Source: Bacteroidota bacterium (lineage in GTDB: Bacteria; Bacteroidota; Bacteroidia; Flavobacteriales; Weeksellaceae). Taken from it: a stretch of 64,000 bases of DNA. Every line of letters starts with the position of its first letter. The first letter of the stretch is position 1. A program made the position numbers and the translations under genes. Shown here piece by piece: positions 26,187 through 34,601 of this stretch. The DNA is taken from positions 248,001-312,000 of the forward strand of contig JAHIQD010000002.1 of assembly GCA_018902795.1 (NCBI GenBank). The letters are read 5' to 3'. A model generated the notes under the pieces. The model was not told the DNA's origin. It worked only from the letters and a program-made list of their open reading frames with translations, and made no database searches.

Positions 26187-26633
26187 TTATAGAGTAATTG
26201 CTTTACCTCCTGCCTTCGAAATAGCTTCTTCTGCAGATTTTGTGAATTTGTGCGCAGAGATTGAAACTCCTGATTTCAATTCTCCTCTACCCATAATTTT
26301 CACGATTTCGCTTTTTTTAGCTAATCCGTTTTCCACTAAGATGTCTTTAGTGATTTCGGTGATGTTTTTCGCATCAGCCAAAAGTTGGATGGTATCAAGA
26401 TTAATTGCTCTGTACTCTTTTCTGTTTACGTTGTTGAAACCGAATTTAGGAAGTCTTCTTTGCAAAGGCATCTGTCCACCTTCGAAACCGATCTTCTGAG
26501 AATATCCGGCTCTGGCTTTCTGACCTTTGTGACCTTTTGCTGAAGTTCCGCCTTTTCCGCTTCCCTGTCCTCTACCAAGTCTTTTTGAATTGTGAGTTGC
26601 ACCCGATGCCGGTCTTATATTATTTAAATTCAT
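26187..26633 (-). CDS. rplO: 50S ribosomal protein L15
   Basis: 148 residues. The Gly/Lys-rich start (RGQGSGKGGTSAKGHKGQKAR) and FEGGQMPLQRRLPKFGF identify L15, a late-assembly protein of the large subunit. A 71-base spacer with an inverted repeat separates it from rpmD. Confidence 0.98.
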   Translation of the reverse strand: MNLNNIRPASGATHNSKRLGRGQGSGKGGTSAKGHKGQKARAGYSQKIGFEGGQMPLQRRLPKFGFNNVNRKEYRAINLDTIQLLADAKNITEITKDILVENGLAKKSEIVKIMGRGELKSGVSISAHKFTKSAEEAISKAGGKAITL

Positions 26634-26704
26634 TATTTTAAAATTAAAGGTTAAGGTTAAGGCAGAGGTTGAGCTTTAACTCAACCTAATCCTTTTCCTA
26701 AAAA
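26634..26704 (-). repeat. rpmD-rplO spacer with inverted repeat
   Basis: AGGTTGAG (26666-26673) and CTCAACCT (26680-26687) form a perfect 8-bp stem with a six-base loop. AAGGTTAAGGTTAAGG direct repeats lie just to its left. No T-run follows on the minus strand, so a terminator is not supported. Confidence 0.65.
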
Positions 26705-26881
26705 TTATTTTTGAACTTCTACTAAATGACTTACCGCAGCTACCATACCTAAGATAGATGGTGTAGCGTCGTGTTCAACAACTTGGTGAAGTTTTTTCAA
26801 TCCTAATGCTTCAAGCGTTCTTTTTTGGGTTTTAGTTCTACCAATAGCGCTTTTTACTTGTTTTACTGAGATTTTTGCCAT
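26705..26881 (-). CDS. rpmD: 50S ribosomal protein L30
   Basis: 58 residues, beginning MAKISVKQVKSAIGRTKTQK and containing LEALGLKKLHQVVEHDAT, the L30 signature. It lies nine bases after rpsE. It was found by translating the spacer between rpsE and rplO. Confidence 0.97.
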   Translation of the reverse strand: MAKISVKQVKSAIGRTKTQKRTLEALGLKKLHQVVEHDATPSILGMVAAVSHLVEVQK

Positions 26882-26890
26882 TGTTTTATA

Positions 26891-27412
26891 TTAACCGTTA
26901 AACACTTTACTTAATGAAACACCTCTTAATTTTGCGATGTCCTCCGGTCTTCTGATATCCAACAATGCTTTGAAAGTAGCTTTCACCACGTTGTGCGGGT
27001 TAGAAGAACCTTTAGATTTTGACAAAATATCATGTACTCCTGCAGACTCCAATACCGCTCTTACCGCACCACCGGCGATTAGCCCGGTACCGTGAGAAGC
27101 TGGTCTTAAGAAGATATCTGCACCACCATATCTTGCAGAAGACTGGTGAGGAATTGTATGATTAATAACAGGAACTTTTACTAAATTTTTCTTTGCATCT
27201 TCTACTGCTTTTGCAATAGCTGAAGCAACTTCTTTAGATTTACCTAAACCGAAACCAACAGTTCCAGCTTCGTCTCCTACAACAACGATTGCAGAAAATC
27301 CGAAAGCACGTCCCCCTTTGGTAACTTTAGTTACTCTGTTTACTGAAACGAGACGATCTTTAAGTTCTAATCCTCCCGGTTTTACTTTTTCTATATTATC
27401 TAGTCCTAACAT
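26891..27412 (-). CDS. rpsE: 30S ribosomal protein S5
   Basis: 173 residues. The S5 double-strand RNA-binding domain reads VNRVTKVTKGGRAFGFSAIVVVGD, and the second domain shows SARYGGADIFLRPASHGTGLIAGG. Part of decoding fidelity control. Located between rplR and rpmD. Confidence 0.98.
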   Translation of the reverse strand: MLGLDNIEKVKPGGLELKDRLVSVNRVTKVTKGGRAFGFSAIVVVGDEAGTVGFGLGKSKEVASAIAKAVEDAKKNLVKVPVINHTIPHQSSARYGGADIFLRPASHGTGLIAGGAVRAVLESAGVHDILSKSKGSSNPHNVVKATFKALLDIRRPEDIAKLRGVSLSKVFNG

Positions 27413-27430
27413 ATTTCCGAAATTTAATGA

Positions 27431-27778
27431 TTAGAATTTTAGTCCGCCTTCTCTCGCACCGTCAGCAAGAGCTTTCACTCTTCCGTGGTAAACGAAACCG
27501 TTTCTGTCGAACACTATATTTTCAATACCTGCAGCTTTAGCTTTTTCAGCGATTGCTTTACCAACTTCAGCAGAGATTTCAACTTTGTTACCTTTTGCGT
27601 TCAGGCTTCTTGAAGAAGCTGAAGCTAAAGTTTTACCGTCTTTATCGTCGATCAATTGCGCGTAAATTTCTTTATTACTTTTGTAAACAGATAATCTTGG
27701 CAATTCTGAAGAACCTGAGATTTTTCCTCTCACTCTTCTTTTAATTCTATTTCTTTTTTCTAATTTGCTTAGTGCCAT
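27431..27778 (-). CDS. rplR: 50S ribosomal protein L18
   Basis: 5S rRNA-binding protein, 115 residues. The basic start KRNRIKRRVRGKISG, then PRLSVYKSNKEIYAQLID and FDRNGFVYHGRVKALADGAREGGL, are typical of L18. In normal spc order after rplF. Confidence 0.98.
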   Translation of the reverse strand: MALSKLEKRNRIKRRVRGKISGSSELPRLSVYKSNKEIYAQLIDDKDGKTLASASSRSLNAKGNKVEISAEVGKAIAEKAKAAGIENIVFDRNGFVYHGRVKALADGAREGGLKF

Positions 27779-27795
27779 TTTCTTAAGTTTTAAAA

Positions 27796-28341
27796 TTAAG
27801 CAGATTTACCAGCTTTACGTCTAACAATTTCTCCTACGAATCTAACTCCTTTTCCTTTGTACGGCTCAGGTTTTCTGAAAGATCTGATCTTAGCAGCTAC
27901 CATCCCAAGAAGTTGTTTGTCGTATGAAGACAAAGTAATAATAGGGTTTTTACCTTTTTCAGATAAAGTTTCTAAAGTAATTTCTTTTGGAAGATCCATC
28001 ACGATACCGTGGGAGAATCCTAAAGCCATATCCAGTCTGTTACCTTGGTGTGAAGCTCTGTATCCAACTCCTACCAGTTCCAGTTGTTTTGTCCAACCTG
28101 TAGCAGTTCCCTGGATCATGTTATTGATTAACGCTCTGTAAAGACCGTGTAATGCTTTGTGTTGTTTTGATTCGGACGGTCTTTCTAAAGTAAGTATTCC
28201 GTCTTCCTGTTTTAGAGTGATTCCTTCACTGATCTGCTGTGTAAGTTCTCCTTTCGGTCCTTTCACAGTTACCAAACCGTCTTTTTCGGTTACGGTAACA
28301 TTAGCGGGAATTTCTATAATTGATTTACCAATTCTTGACAT
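27796..28341 (-). CDS. rplF: 50S ribosomal protein L6
   Basis: 181 residues, two-domain L6 near the factor-binding centre. It begins MSRIGKSIIEIPANVTV and ends with the signature PEPYKGKGVRFVGEIVRRKAGK. Seventeen bases from rpsH. Confidence 0.98.
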   Translation of the reverse strand: MSRIGKSIIEIPANVTVTEKDGLVTVKGPKGELTQQISEGITLKQEDGILTLERPSESKQHKALHGLYRALINNMIQGTATGWTKQLELVGVGYRASHQGNRLDMALGFSHGIVMDLPKEITLETLSEKGKNPIITLSSYDKQLLGMVAAKIRSFRKPEPYKGKGVRFVGEIVRRKAGKSA

Positions 28342-28358
28342 TTTCCTTTGATTAAAAA

Positions 28359-28757
28359 TTAATAAACATAGCAGATTACTTCTCCACCAACTTTTTCTTG
28401 TCTGGCTTTTTTATCAGTCATTACTCCTTTAGAAGTTGAGATAATTGCCACTCCCAAACCGTTCAATACTCTTGGCAGTTCTTCTGAACCTTTGTATTGT
28501 CTTAAACCTGGTCTAGACGCTCTTTGGATCGACTTGATTGCAGGTTTGTTGGTTTGTTTGTCATACTTTAAAGCGATTTTGATATTTCCCTGAACAGCGT
28601 GATCTTCGAACTTGTAGTTCAAGATATAACCCTGGTCAAACAAAATTTTCGTAATCTCCTTTTTGATTTTCGATGCAGGAATGTCCACCACTTTATGGCC
28701 TGCGCTTTGTGCGTTCCTTACTCTGGTTAGGAAATCTGAAATTGGATCTGTTACCAT
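28359..28757 (-). CDS. rpsH: 30S ribosomal protein S8
   Basis: 132 residues, MVTDPISDFLTRVRNAQSAGH at the start and GLGVAIISTSKGVMTDKKAR at the 16S-binding end. S8 represses the spc operon in E. coli by binding its own mRNA. The unusual hairpin directly upstream of this gene makes a similar control worth considering, but this is inference. Confidence 0.98.
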   Translation of the reverse strand: MVTDPISDFLTRVRNAQSAGHKVVDIPASKIKKEITKILFDQGYILNYKFEDHAVQGNIKIALKYDKQTNKPAIKSIQRASRPGLRQYKGSEELPRVLNGLGVAIISTSKGVMTDKKARQEKVGGEVICYVY

Positions 28758-28783
28758 TTTTCTATTTTAAATTATTGGTTTAT

Positions 28784-28857
28784 GACAGTTAGTTTTGTTT
28801 CTGGTGCTTCGCTTTTAGCTAGGCTGGTCGCTCGTCACCAGGAACAACTTTACTGTC
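28784..28857 (-). promoter_or_regulatory. Long imperfect hairpin in the rpsN-rpsH spacer
   Basis: The arms 28784-28806 and 28836-28857 are nearly complementary: GACAGT at the base and CTGGTG/CACCAG next to the loop, with a G-U or A-rich middle. The roughly 30-base loop can fold further. Neighbouring spacers in this operon are mostly 2-20 bases, against 117 here. There is no T-run, so it is not a normal terminator. Confidence 0.65.
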
Positions 28858-28874
28858 TCGATTATTCTAAATTG

Positions 28875-29144
28875 TTACCAACTAGCTTTTTTAACACCCG
28901 GGATAAGACCTTTGTTGGCCATTTCTCTGAAGGTAACTCTCGAAAGTCCGAAAGTTCTCATGTATCCTCTTGGTCTTCCTGTTAATTTACATCTGTTGTG
29001 TAATCTTACAGGGGAAGCGTCTTTAGGCAATAACTGAAGTGCTGCGTAATCTCCGGCTTCTTTCAAAGCTTTTCTTTTCTCAGCATATTTTGCTACTGTA
29101 GCTTCTCTTTTGCGCTCACGCGCTTTCATTGATTCTTTAGCCAT
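28875..29144 (-). CDS. rpsN: 30S ribosomal protein S14, zinc-free form
   Basis: 89 residues, the longer S14 that lacks the two CxxC pairs of the 61-residue zinc form. Only one Cys is present, in LHNRCKLTGRPRGYMRTFGLSR. N-terminus MAKESMKARERKREATVAKYA. It lies three bases after rplE and is followed by the long hairpin-bearing spacer. Confidence 0.98.
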   Translation of the reverse strand: MAKESMKARERKREATVAKYAEKRKALKEAGDYAALQLLPKDASPVRLHNRCKLTGRPRGYMRTFGLSRVTFREMANKGLIPGVKKASW

Positions 29145-29147
29145 CTT

Positions 29148-29699
29148 TTAATTCTTTTTAAAAGGCATACCAAAATGCGTTAATAATGCTTTTGCTTCTT
29201 TGTCAGTTTTCGCAGAAGTAACGAAAGTAATATCCATCCCCTGGATTTTCTTTACTTTGTCGATTACGATCTCAGGGAAAATGATTTGCTCAGTGATTCC
29301 TAAGTTGTAATTTCCTCTTCCGTCGAAACCGTCAGCTTTGATCCCAGAGAAATCTCTGATTCGCGGTAAAGCTGAAGAAGTAAGTCTGTCTAAGAACTCA
29401 TACATTTGATTTGCTCTTAAAGTTACTCTTGCTCCTACAGGCATTCCTTTTCTTAGTTTGAAGGCTGCTTCATCTTTTTTAGATAAAGTTCCTACTGCTT
29501 TTTGACCGGTGATTGCTGTAAGTTCTTCGATTGCATAATCCACAATTTTTTTATCGGCTGTAGCAGCTCCTAAACCTTGTGAAATAACGATTTTTTCTAA
29601 TTTAGGTACCTGCATAACAGATTTGTACCCAAATTCTTCCATCATCGCAGGAACAATCTGTTCTTTATATATTTTCTTTGGTCTTACTATATATTCCAT
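29148..29699 (-). CDS. rplE: 50S ribosomal protein L5
   Basis: 183 residues, 5S rRNA-binding and P-site tRNA contact. Motifs: PKLEKIVISQGLGAA, GQKAVGTLSKK, LRKGMPVGARVTLR and YNLGITEQIIFPEI. Twelve bases after rplX. Confidence 0.98.
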   Translation of the reverse strand: MEYIVRPKKIYKEQIVPAMMEEFGYKSVMQVPKLEKIVISQGLGAATADKKIVDYAIEELTAITGQKAVGTLSKKDEAAFKLRKGMPVGARVTLRANQMYEFLDRLTSSALPRIRDFSGIKADGFDGRGNYNLGITEQIIFPEIVIDKVKKIQGMDITFVTSAKTDKEAKALLTHFGMPFKKN

Positions 29700-29711
29700 C
29701 GTCTTTTATAA

Positions 29712-30038
29712 TTATAAAGTTTCCCCGGTTGTTTTAGCAACTCTTACTTTTTTATCACCTTCCACTTTTACTCCTGTTTTGGTAGCTTTACCGTTTTTGT
29801 CGATAAGCATAACGTTGGAAATATGGATAGATGCTTCTTTCTCTACAATTCCGCCCTGTGGGTTTCCTGCTGATGGTTTGGTATGTTTTTTAACGATATT
29901 TAAACCTGCAACAACTACTCTTGCGTCTTTGCCTTCTTTTCTGATCACTTCAATAACTTCACCTTTTTTACCTTTAATTTCTTTCTTACCGGTAGTGATG
30001 ATTACGTTATCTCCTCTTTTGATTTTTAACTTTGACAT
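29712..30038 (-). CDS. rplX: 50S ribosomal protein L24
   Basis: 108 residues. The KOW motif at the N-terminus (KIKRGDNVIITTGKKEIKGKKG) and AGLNIVKKHTKPSAGNPQGG identify this assembly-initiator protein. Confidence 0.98.
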   Translation of the reverse strand: MSKLKIKRGDNVIITTGKKEIKGKKGEVIEVIRKEGKDARVVVAGLNIVKKHTKPSAGNPQGGIVEKEASIHISNVMLIDKNGKATKTGVKVEGDKKVRVAKTTGETL

Positions 30039-30056
30039 TTTCTGTAAATTTTAAAA

Positions 30057-30425
30057 TTAAAGTACTTCAGGAGCTAATGAAATGACTTTCATATATTCTT
30101 TATCTCTCAGTTCACGGGCAACAGGTCCGAATACACGGGTACCTCTCATTTCGCCGGCTGCGTTAAGAAGAACACAAGCGTTATCGTCGAATTTGATGTA
30201 TGAACCATCTTTTCTTCGTACTGCTTTTTTAGTTCTTACTACAACTGCTTTAGAAACAGTTCCTTTTTTTGCGTTCCCCTGTGGTGTAGAATCTTTGATA
30301 GTAACTACGATCTTATCACCAACTGAAGCATATCTTCTTCTGGTTCCTCCCAGAACTCTGATAACTAGTACTTCTTTTGCACCTGTGTTATCAGCAACTT
30401 TTAATCTTGATTCGGTTTGTAACAT
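30057..30425 (-). CDS. rplN: 50S ribosomal protein L14
   Basis: 122 residues, starting MLQTESRLKVADNTGAKEVL, with the conserved GTRVFGPVARELRDKEYMKVISLAPEVL end. Its ATG overlaps the rpsQ stop codon by one base (TAATG), so translation is likely coupled. Confidence 0.98.
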   Translation of the reverse strand: MLQTESRLKVADNTGAKEVLVIRVLGGTRRRYASVGDKIVVTIKDSTPQGNAKKGTVSKAVVVRTKKAVRRKDGSYIKFDDNACVLLNAAGEMRGTRVFGPVARELRDKEYMKVISLAPEVL

Positions 30426-30679
30426 TACTTAGCTTTTTCAATGATTCTTACTAATCTCCATCTCTTACTTTTACTTGTAGGTCTTGTTTCAGTAATTAAT
30501 ACTGTATCGCCTTCAGTACACTCGTTGTTCTCGTCATGAGCGGTATATTTTTTCGTTTTCAGAACGAATTTACCGTACATCGGGTGTTTTACTCTCGTAG
30601 TTTCACTTACAACAATGGTCTTTTCCATTTTATTGCTGGAAACAATTCCGATTCTTTCTTTTCTTAAATTTCTATCCAT
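30425..30679 (-). CDS. rpsQ: 30S ribosomal protein S17
   Basis: 84-residue OB-fold protein binding 16S rRNA. RKERIGIVSSNKMEKTIVV and VKHPMYGKFVLKTKKYTAHDE are typical. Fifteen bases after rpmC. Confidence 0.98.
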   Translation of the reverse strand: MDRNLRKERIGIVSSNKMEKTIVVSETTRVKHPMYGKFVLKTKKYTAHDENNECTEGDTVLITETRPTSKSKRWRLVRIIEKAK

Positions 30680-30694
30680 GATAAAATGAAATTC

Positions 30695-30883
30695 TTATTG
30701 TTGTTTTAGTGTTAATTCAGTTTCAAGACGTGCGATTGTTTTTCTCATGTCTCTGATTTGAATAGGATTTTCAATCGGGCTGATTGCGTGTGACAATTTC
30801 AGTTTATTGAAATCTGCCCTTACTTCAGCTAATTTGTTTTGAATGTCTCCTGCGCTTAGATTTTTGATGTCAGCTTTTTTCAT
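30695..30883 (-). CDS. rpmC: 50S ribosomal protein L29
   Basis: 62-residue two-helix protein near the exit tunnel, where SRP and trigger factor dock. MKKADIKNLSAGDIQNKLAE and a C-terminal RKTIARLETELTLKQQ are characteristic. Confidence 0.97.
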   Translation of the reverse strand: MKKADIKNLSAGDIQNKLAEVRADFNKLKLSHAISPIENPIQIRDMRKTIARLETELTLKQQ

Positions 30884-30895
30884 AATAATTTCAGA

Positions 30896-31321
30896 TTATT
30901 GAGGTTGAACAAAATCGTTAGCGACTACAAATTTGGTAACTACCGGTAATTTTTGAGCGGCAAGTCTAAGTGCTTCTTTCGCAACATCGTAAGGAACACC
31001 TCCAACTTCGAACATAATTTTTCCTGGTTTTACTACAGATACCCAATATTCCACGGCACCTTTACCTTTACCCATACGTACTTCGGCTGGTTTTTTGGTA
31101 ATAGGCTTATCCGGGAAAATTTTGATCCATAGCTGACCTTCTCTTTTCATATATCTTGTAGCAGCAATACGCGCTGCTTCAATTTGTCTTGCAGTGATCC
31201 AAGCACCTTCTGTTGCTTTGATACCGAAAGTTCCGTAAGCGAGTTGATTCCCTCTTTGGGCAATCCCCTTCATCTTCATCTTGTGAACTTTACGGAATTT
31301 GGTTCTTCTTGGTTGTAACAT
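30896..31321 (-). CDS. rplP: 50S ribosomal protein L16
   Basis: 141 residues, near the A-site tRNA elbow. LQPRRTKFRKVHKMKMKG, the segment WIKIFPDKPITKKPAEVRMG and the GKGAVEYWV stretch fit L16. An 81-base spacer separates it from rpsC. Confidence 0.98.
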   Translation of the reverse strand: MLQPRRTKFRKVHKMKMKGIAQRGNQLAYGTFGIKATEGAWITARQIEAARIAATRYMKREGQLWIKIFPDKPITKKPAEVRMGKGKGAVEYWVSVVKPGKIMFEVGGVPYDVAKEALRLAAQKLPVVTKFVVANDFVQPQ

Positions 31322-31402
31322 AATTTCTTAAATTTTAGATTTTAGATTTTAGCTTTTAAAAAAGTAACGGTCATTTAAAACTGTCCTCTAAAATTTTATT
31401 AA
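31322..31402 (-). repeat. rpsC-rplP spacer with ATTTTAG direct repeats
   Basis: Plus strand has three consecutive ATTTTAG units followed by a decayed one (CTTTTAA). No gene, terminator or promoter box is seen in the rest of the spacer. Confidence 0.6.
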
Positions 31403-32146
31403 TTATTTTCTATCTCTTGGTCTTCTATCGCCTCTGTCCCCTCTGTCATTACGATCATTTCTGTCGCCTCTTCCTCCAGCTGCTTTCTTTTGTTGTCCTA
31501 CTAATGGGGAAAGGTCTCTTCTACCGTATACCTCACCTTTCATGATCCAAACTTTTACTCCCAATTTACCGTATTGAGTAAGAGCTTCACCGATATGGTA
31601 ATCTATATCAGCTCTAAAAGTTGACAATGGGATTCTTCCGTCTTTGAAAGATTCGCTTCTTGCCATCTCCGCTCCGTTCAATCTACCAGAAATCTGTACT
31701 TTGATTCCTTCAGCTCCCATTCTCATGGTGCTTTGAATTGCCATTTTCACGGCTCTTCTGTAAGAAATTCTATTTTCAATCTGTTTTGCGATACTGTCAG
31801 CAACTAATACTGCATCAAGTTCAGGTCTTTTGATTTCGAAGATATTGATCTGGATATCCTTATCGGTAATCTTTTTTAATTCTTCTTTTAATTTATCAAC
31901 TTCCTGTCCTCCTTTACCGATGATAAGTCCCGGTCTAGCTGTAGTGATTGTTACTGTTACTAATTTCAGGGTTCTTTCAATATAGATTTTTGAAATACCA
32001 CCTTTAGATAATCTAGCTTCAAGGTATCTTCTGATTTTGTAATCTTCAGCGATTCTGTCACCGTAGTTTTTACCACCAAACCAGTTTGAATCCCATCCTC
32101 TGATGATACCTAATCTGTTACCAATTGGATTTGTCTTCTGTCCCAT
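31403..32146 (-). CDS. rpsC: 30S ribosomal protein S3
   Basis: 247 residues. KH domain (RPGLIIGKGGQEVDKLKEEL) and the C-terminal domain with SGRLNGAEMARSE and GVKVWIMKGEVYG. The final 25 residues are a low-complexity Gly/Arg/Asp/Asn tail (RGDRNDRNDRGDRGDRRP), longer than in E. coli and possibly a flexible RNA contact. Confidence 0.98.
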   Translation of the reverse strand: MGQKTNPIGNRLGIIRGWDSNWFGGKNYGDRIAEDYKIRRYLEARLSKGGISKIYIERTLKLVTVTITTARPGLIIGKGGQEVDKLKEELKKITDKDIQINIFEIKRPELDAVLVADSIAKQIENRISYRRAVKMAIQSTMRMGAEGIKVQISGRLNGAEMARSESFKDGRIPLSTFRADIDYHIGEALTQYGKLGVKVWIMKGEVYGRRDLSPLVGQQKKAAGGRGDRNDRNDRGDRGDRRPRDRK

Positions 32147-32153
32147 ACCTTGA

Positions 32154-32555
32154 TTATTTGTTTTCTTTAGTGCCTAAAATTAACGTAATGTGGTTAGATC
32201 TTTTTCTGATTCTATGGCCTCTACCTTGTGGTGCAGGTCTTAGTCTCTTCAATTGTCTTGCACTATCAACCATAATTTCTTTTACGATTAAGTTTGCTTC
32301 TTCAATATCAGCACCTTCATTTTTCGTTTGCCAGTTAGCCATTGCAGAAAGAAGAACTTTCTCCAATTTGTTAGAAGCATCCTTTTTTGAAAATTTAAGG
32401 ATAGCTAAAGCTTTATCTACTTCAACTCCTCTGATGATATCAGCAACTAATCTCATCTTTCTTGGAGAAGACGGGCAATCATTATGTAACGATTTTGCCA
32501 CATCCTGGTTTGCTATTTTACGTGCTAATGCACTTTCTCTTTTTCTTGATCCCAT
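32154..32555 (-). CDS. rplV: 50S ribosomal protein L22
   Basis: 133 residues lining the peptide exit tunnel. SPRKMRLVADIIRGVEVDKAL and the tunnel hairpin end RLRPAPQGRGHRIRKRSNHIT are clear. Two bases after rpsS. Confidence 0.98.
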   Translation of the reverse strand: MGSRKRESALARKIANQDVAKSLHNDCPSSPRKMRLVADIIRGVEVDKALAILKFSKKDASNKLEKVLLSAMANWQTKNEGADIEEANLIVKEIMVDSARQLKRLRPAPQGRGHRIRKRSNHITLILGTKENK

Positions 32556-32557
32556 GA

Positions 32558-32836
32558 TTATCTACCTCCTTTATTTTTGTTACCACCGTGACCTCTGAAA
32601 GATCTTGTCGGAGAAAATTCGCCTAACTTGTGACCTACCATGTTTTCAGTTACATAAACAGGGATAAAAGATTTCCCGTTGTGTACTGCGATGGTTTGTC
32701 CTACGAAGTCCGGGGAGATCATTGATGCTCTGGACCAAGTTTTAATTACTGTCTTTTTATTAGCTTCTATATTAGCCTGAACCTTCTTATCTAAAGTATG
32801 ATGGATGAAAGGTCCTTTTTTAAGTGATCTTGCCAT
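32558..32836 (-). CDS. rpsS: 30S ribosomal protein S19
   Basis: 92 residues. MARSLKKGPFIHHTLDKKV, then TWSRASMISPDFVGQTIAVHNG and GHKLGEFSPTRSFRGHGG, all standard for S19 in the small-subunit head. Confidence 0.98.
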   Translation of the reverse strand: MARSLKKGPFIHHTLDKKVQANIEANKKTVIKTWSRASMISPDFVGQTIAVHNGKSFIPVYVTENMVGHKLGEFSPTRSFRGHGGNKNKGGR

Positions 32837-32838
32837 AA

Positions 32839-33660
32839 TTATTTTCTTTTAGATACGATAAATCGGTTAGACGCTTTGTTTTTCTTTCTTGTTTTGTAAC
32901 CTTTAGCCGGTTTACCGTTTCTAGATCTTGGGTGACCACCTGATGATTTACCTTCACCACCTCCCATTGGGTGATCTACAGGGTTCATTACAACCGGTCT
33001 TGTTCTAGGTCTTCTTCCTAACCATCTGCTTCTACCTGCTTTACCTGAAACGGTAAGCTGATGATCAGAGTTAGAAACAGATCCAATCATTGCCATACAT
33101 TCAGTAAGGATCATTCTAGATTCTCCTGAAGGTAATTTAACGATTGCATATTTACCGTCTCTTGAAGTTAACTGTGCTGAAGAACCTGCACTTCTTGCCA
33201 TTACCGCACCTTGACCTGGTCTCAGTTCGATACAAGAAACAACAGTACCCAAAGGAATGTTCTTCAATTTCATTGCATTCCCTACATTAGGTTCTGCAGT
33301 GTCCGCAGCGATTACTTTCTGGTCTACTTTGATACCGTTTGGAGCGATGATGTATCTCTTCTCTCCGTCTGTGTATTCTACTAGCGCGATGAAAGCAGTT
33401 CTGTTTGGATCGTACTCTACAGTTTTTACCGTTCCTTCAACATCAAATTTGTTTCTTTTGAAGTCGATAATTCTGTATTTTTGTTTGTGTCCACCTCCGG
33501 TGTAACGCATGGTCATTTTACCAGTATTGTTACGACCACCTGACTTTTTAATACCAACAGTTAGAGACTTCTCTGGTTTGTTGGTAGTAATTTCCTCAAA
33601 GTTGTTAACAACTCTGAATCTCTGTCCCGGGGTGATAGGTTTTAATTTTCTAACAGACAT
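32839..33660 (-). CDS. rplB: 50S ribosomal protein L2
   Basis: 273 residues. L2 is needed for subunit association and peptidyl transfer. RNNTGKMTMRYTGGGHKQKYR and the conserved C-terminal stretch VMNPVDHPMGGGEGKSSGGHP, with its essential His, are present. Confidence 0.98.
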   Translation of the reverse strand: MSVRKLKPITPGQRFRVVNNFEEITTNKPEKSLTVGIKKSGGRNNTGKMTMRYTGGGHKQKYRIIDFKRNKFDVEGTVKTVEYDPNRTAFIALVEYTDGEKRYIIAPNGIKVDQKVIAADTAEPNVGNAMKLKNIPLGTVVSCIELRPGQGAVMARSAGSSAQLTSRDGKYAIVKLPSGESRMILTECMAMIGSVSNSDHQLTVSGKAGRSRWLGRRPRTRPVVMNPVDHPMGGGEGKSSGGHPRSRNGKPAKGYKTRKKNKASNRFIVSKRK

Positions 33661-33677
33661 TACTATTGATTATTTAA

Positions 33678-33968
33678 TTAATTCGTTGCAAAAATATCAA
33701 TCACTTCACCTTCAACAAGGGAAACAACTGCTTTTTTCAATTTGTTGGTTTTCCCAACCTGTAGTCCTTTTTTGGTGTGTTTCGAAGAAACCTTAGGAGC
33801 GTAAATCATTGTTCTTACGTCTGCTACTTTTACACCGTAAGCCTCTTCTATCGCTTTTTTGATCTGGATTTTATTCGCTTTTGTATTCACAAAAAAAGAA
33901 TAAGCTCCTCTCAAATCTGTAAGATAGTTTGCTTTTTCTGAAATGATAGGTTTAATAATAATAGACAT
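33678..33968 (-). CDS. rplW: 50S ribosomal protein L23
   Basis: 96 residues. It lies at the tunnel exit and docks trigger factor. IIKPIISEKANYLTDLRGAY and NKIQIKKAIEEAYGVKVADVRT are typical. Three bases after rplD. Confidence 0.98.
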   Translation of the reverse strand: MSIIIKPIISEKANYLTDLRGAYSFFVNTKANKIQIKKAIEEAYGVKVADVRTMIYAPKVSSKHTKKGLQVGKTNKLKKAVVSLVEGEVIDIFATN

Positions 33969-33971
33969 GAT

Positions 33972-34601
33972 TTATTTTCTTAAGTTTTCCTGAAATTTTT
34001 CGATAGCACCTTCTAAAAATACAATCTCGCCAGCGTTTACCAAATCATAAGAACTGATCTCGTTATAAGTCAAAACTTTAGTTTTAGGTAAATTTCTTGA
34101 TGACAGATATACATTCTTGTTAGCTTCCGGTAAAATATAAAGAGATTTTTTACCTTCAAATCCTAATGCGTTGTTCAGTGTGATAAATTCTTTAGTTTTT
34201 GGAGCCTCAAAATTGAATGCTTCTAAAACTTTAATAGAATTGTCTCTCATTTTCTGAGAAAGCACAGATTTTTTTGCTAATCTTTTCAAAGCTTTGTTCA
34301 GTTTGAATCTGTAGTCTCTTGGTTTTGGACCGAAAACTCTACCTCCACCTCTGAAAGTTGGCGATTTAATATCACCGTATCTTGCAGATCCAGATCCTTT
34401 TTGCTTTTTAAGCTTTCTTGTAGAAGCTGTAATTTCGCTTCTTTCTTTTGATTTATGTGTTCCCTGACGCTGAGCAGCAAGGAATTGTTTCACTTCTAAG
34501 TAAACCGCGTGCTGATTTGGCTCAATTCCGAAGATTGCCTCATCTAACTGAACTGTTCTTCCGGTTTCTTTTCCTGATGTATTGAATACTACTAGTTCCA
34601 T
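33972..34601 (-). CDS. rplD: 50S ribosomal protein L4
   Basis: 209 residues. The extended loop contains RQGTHKSKERSEITASTRKLKKQKGSGSARYGD in pieces, and GGGRVFGPKPRDYRFKLNK follows. In E. coli L4 controls the S10 operon by attenuation; here the operon begins at rplC. Its start overlaps the rplC end by ten bases. Confidence 0.98.
   Translation of the reverse strand: MELVVFNTSGKETGRTVQLDEAIFGIEPNQHAVYLEVKQFLAAQRQGTHKSKERSEITASTRKLKKQKGSGSARYGDIKSPTFRGGGRVFGPKPRDYRFKLNKALKRLAKKSVLSQKMRDNSIKVLEAFNFEAPKTKEFITLNNALGFEGKKSLYILPEANKNVYLSSRNLPKTKVLTYNEISSYDLVNAGEIVFLEGAIEKFQENLRK

Noticed and set aside
32125..32598. Plus-strand reading frame of 157 residues opposite rplV
   Set aside because: Antisense to a conserved ribosomal gene; the opposite strand of Lys-rich genes tends to stay open.
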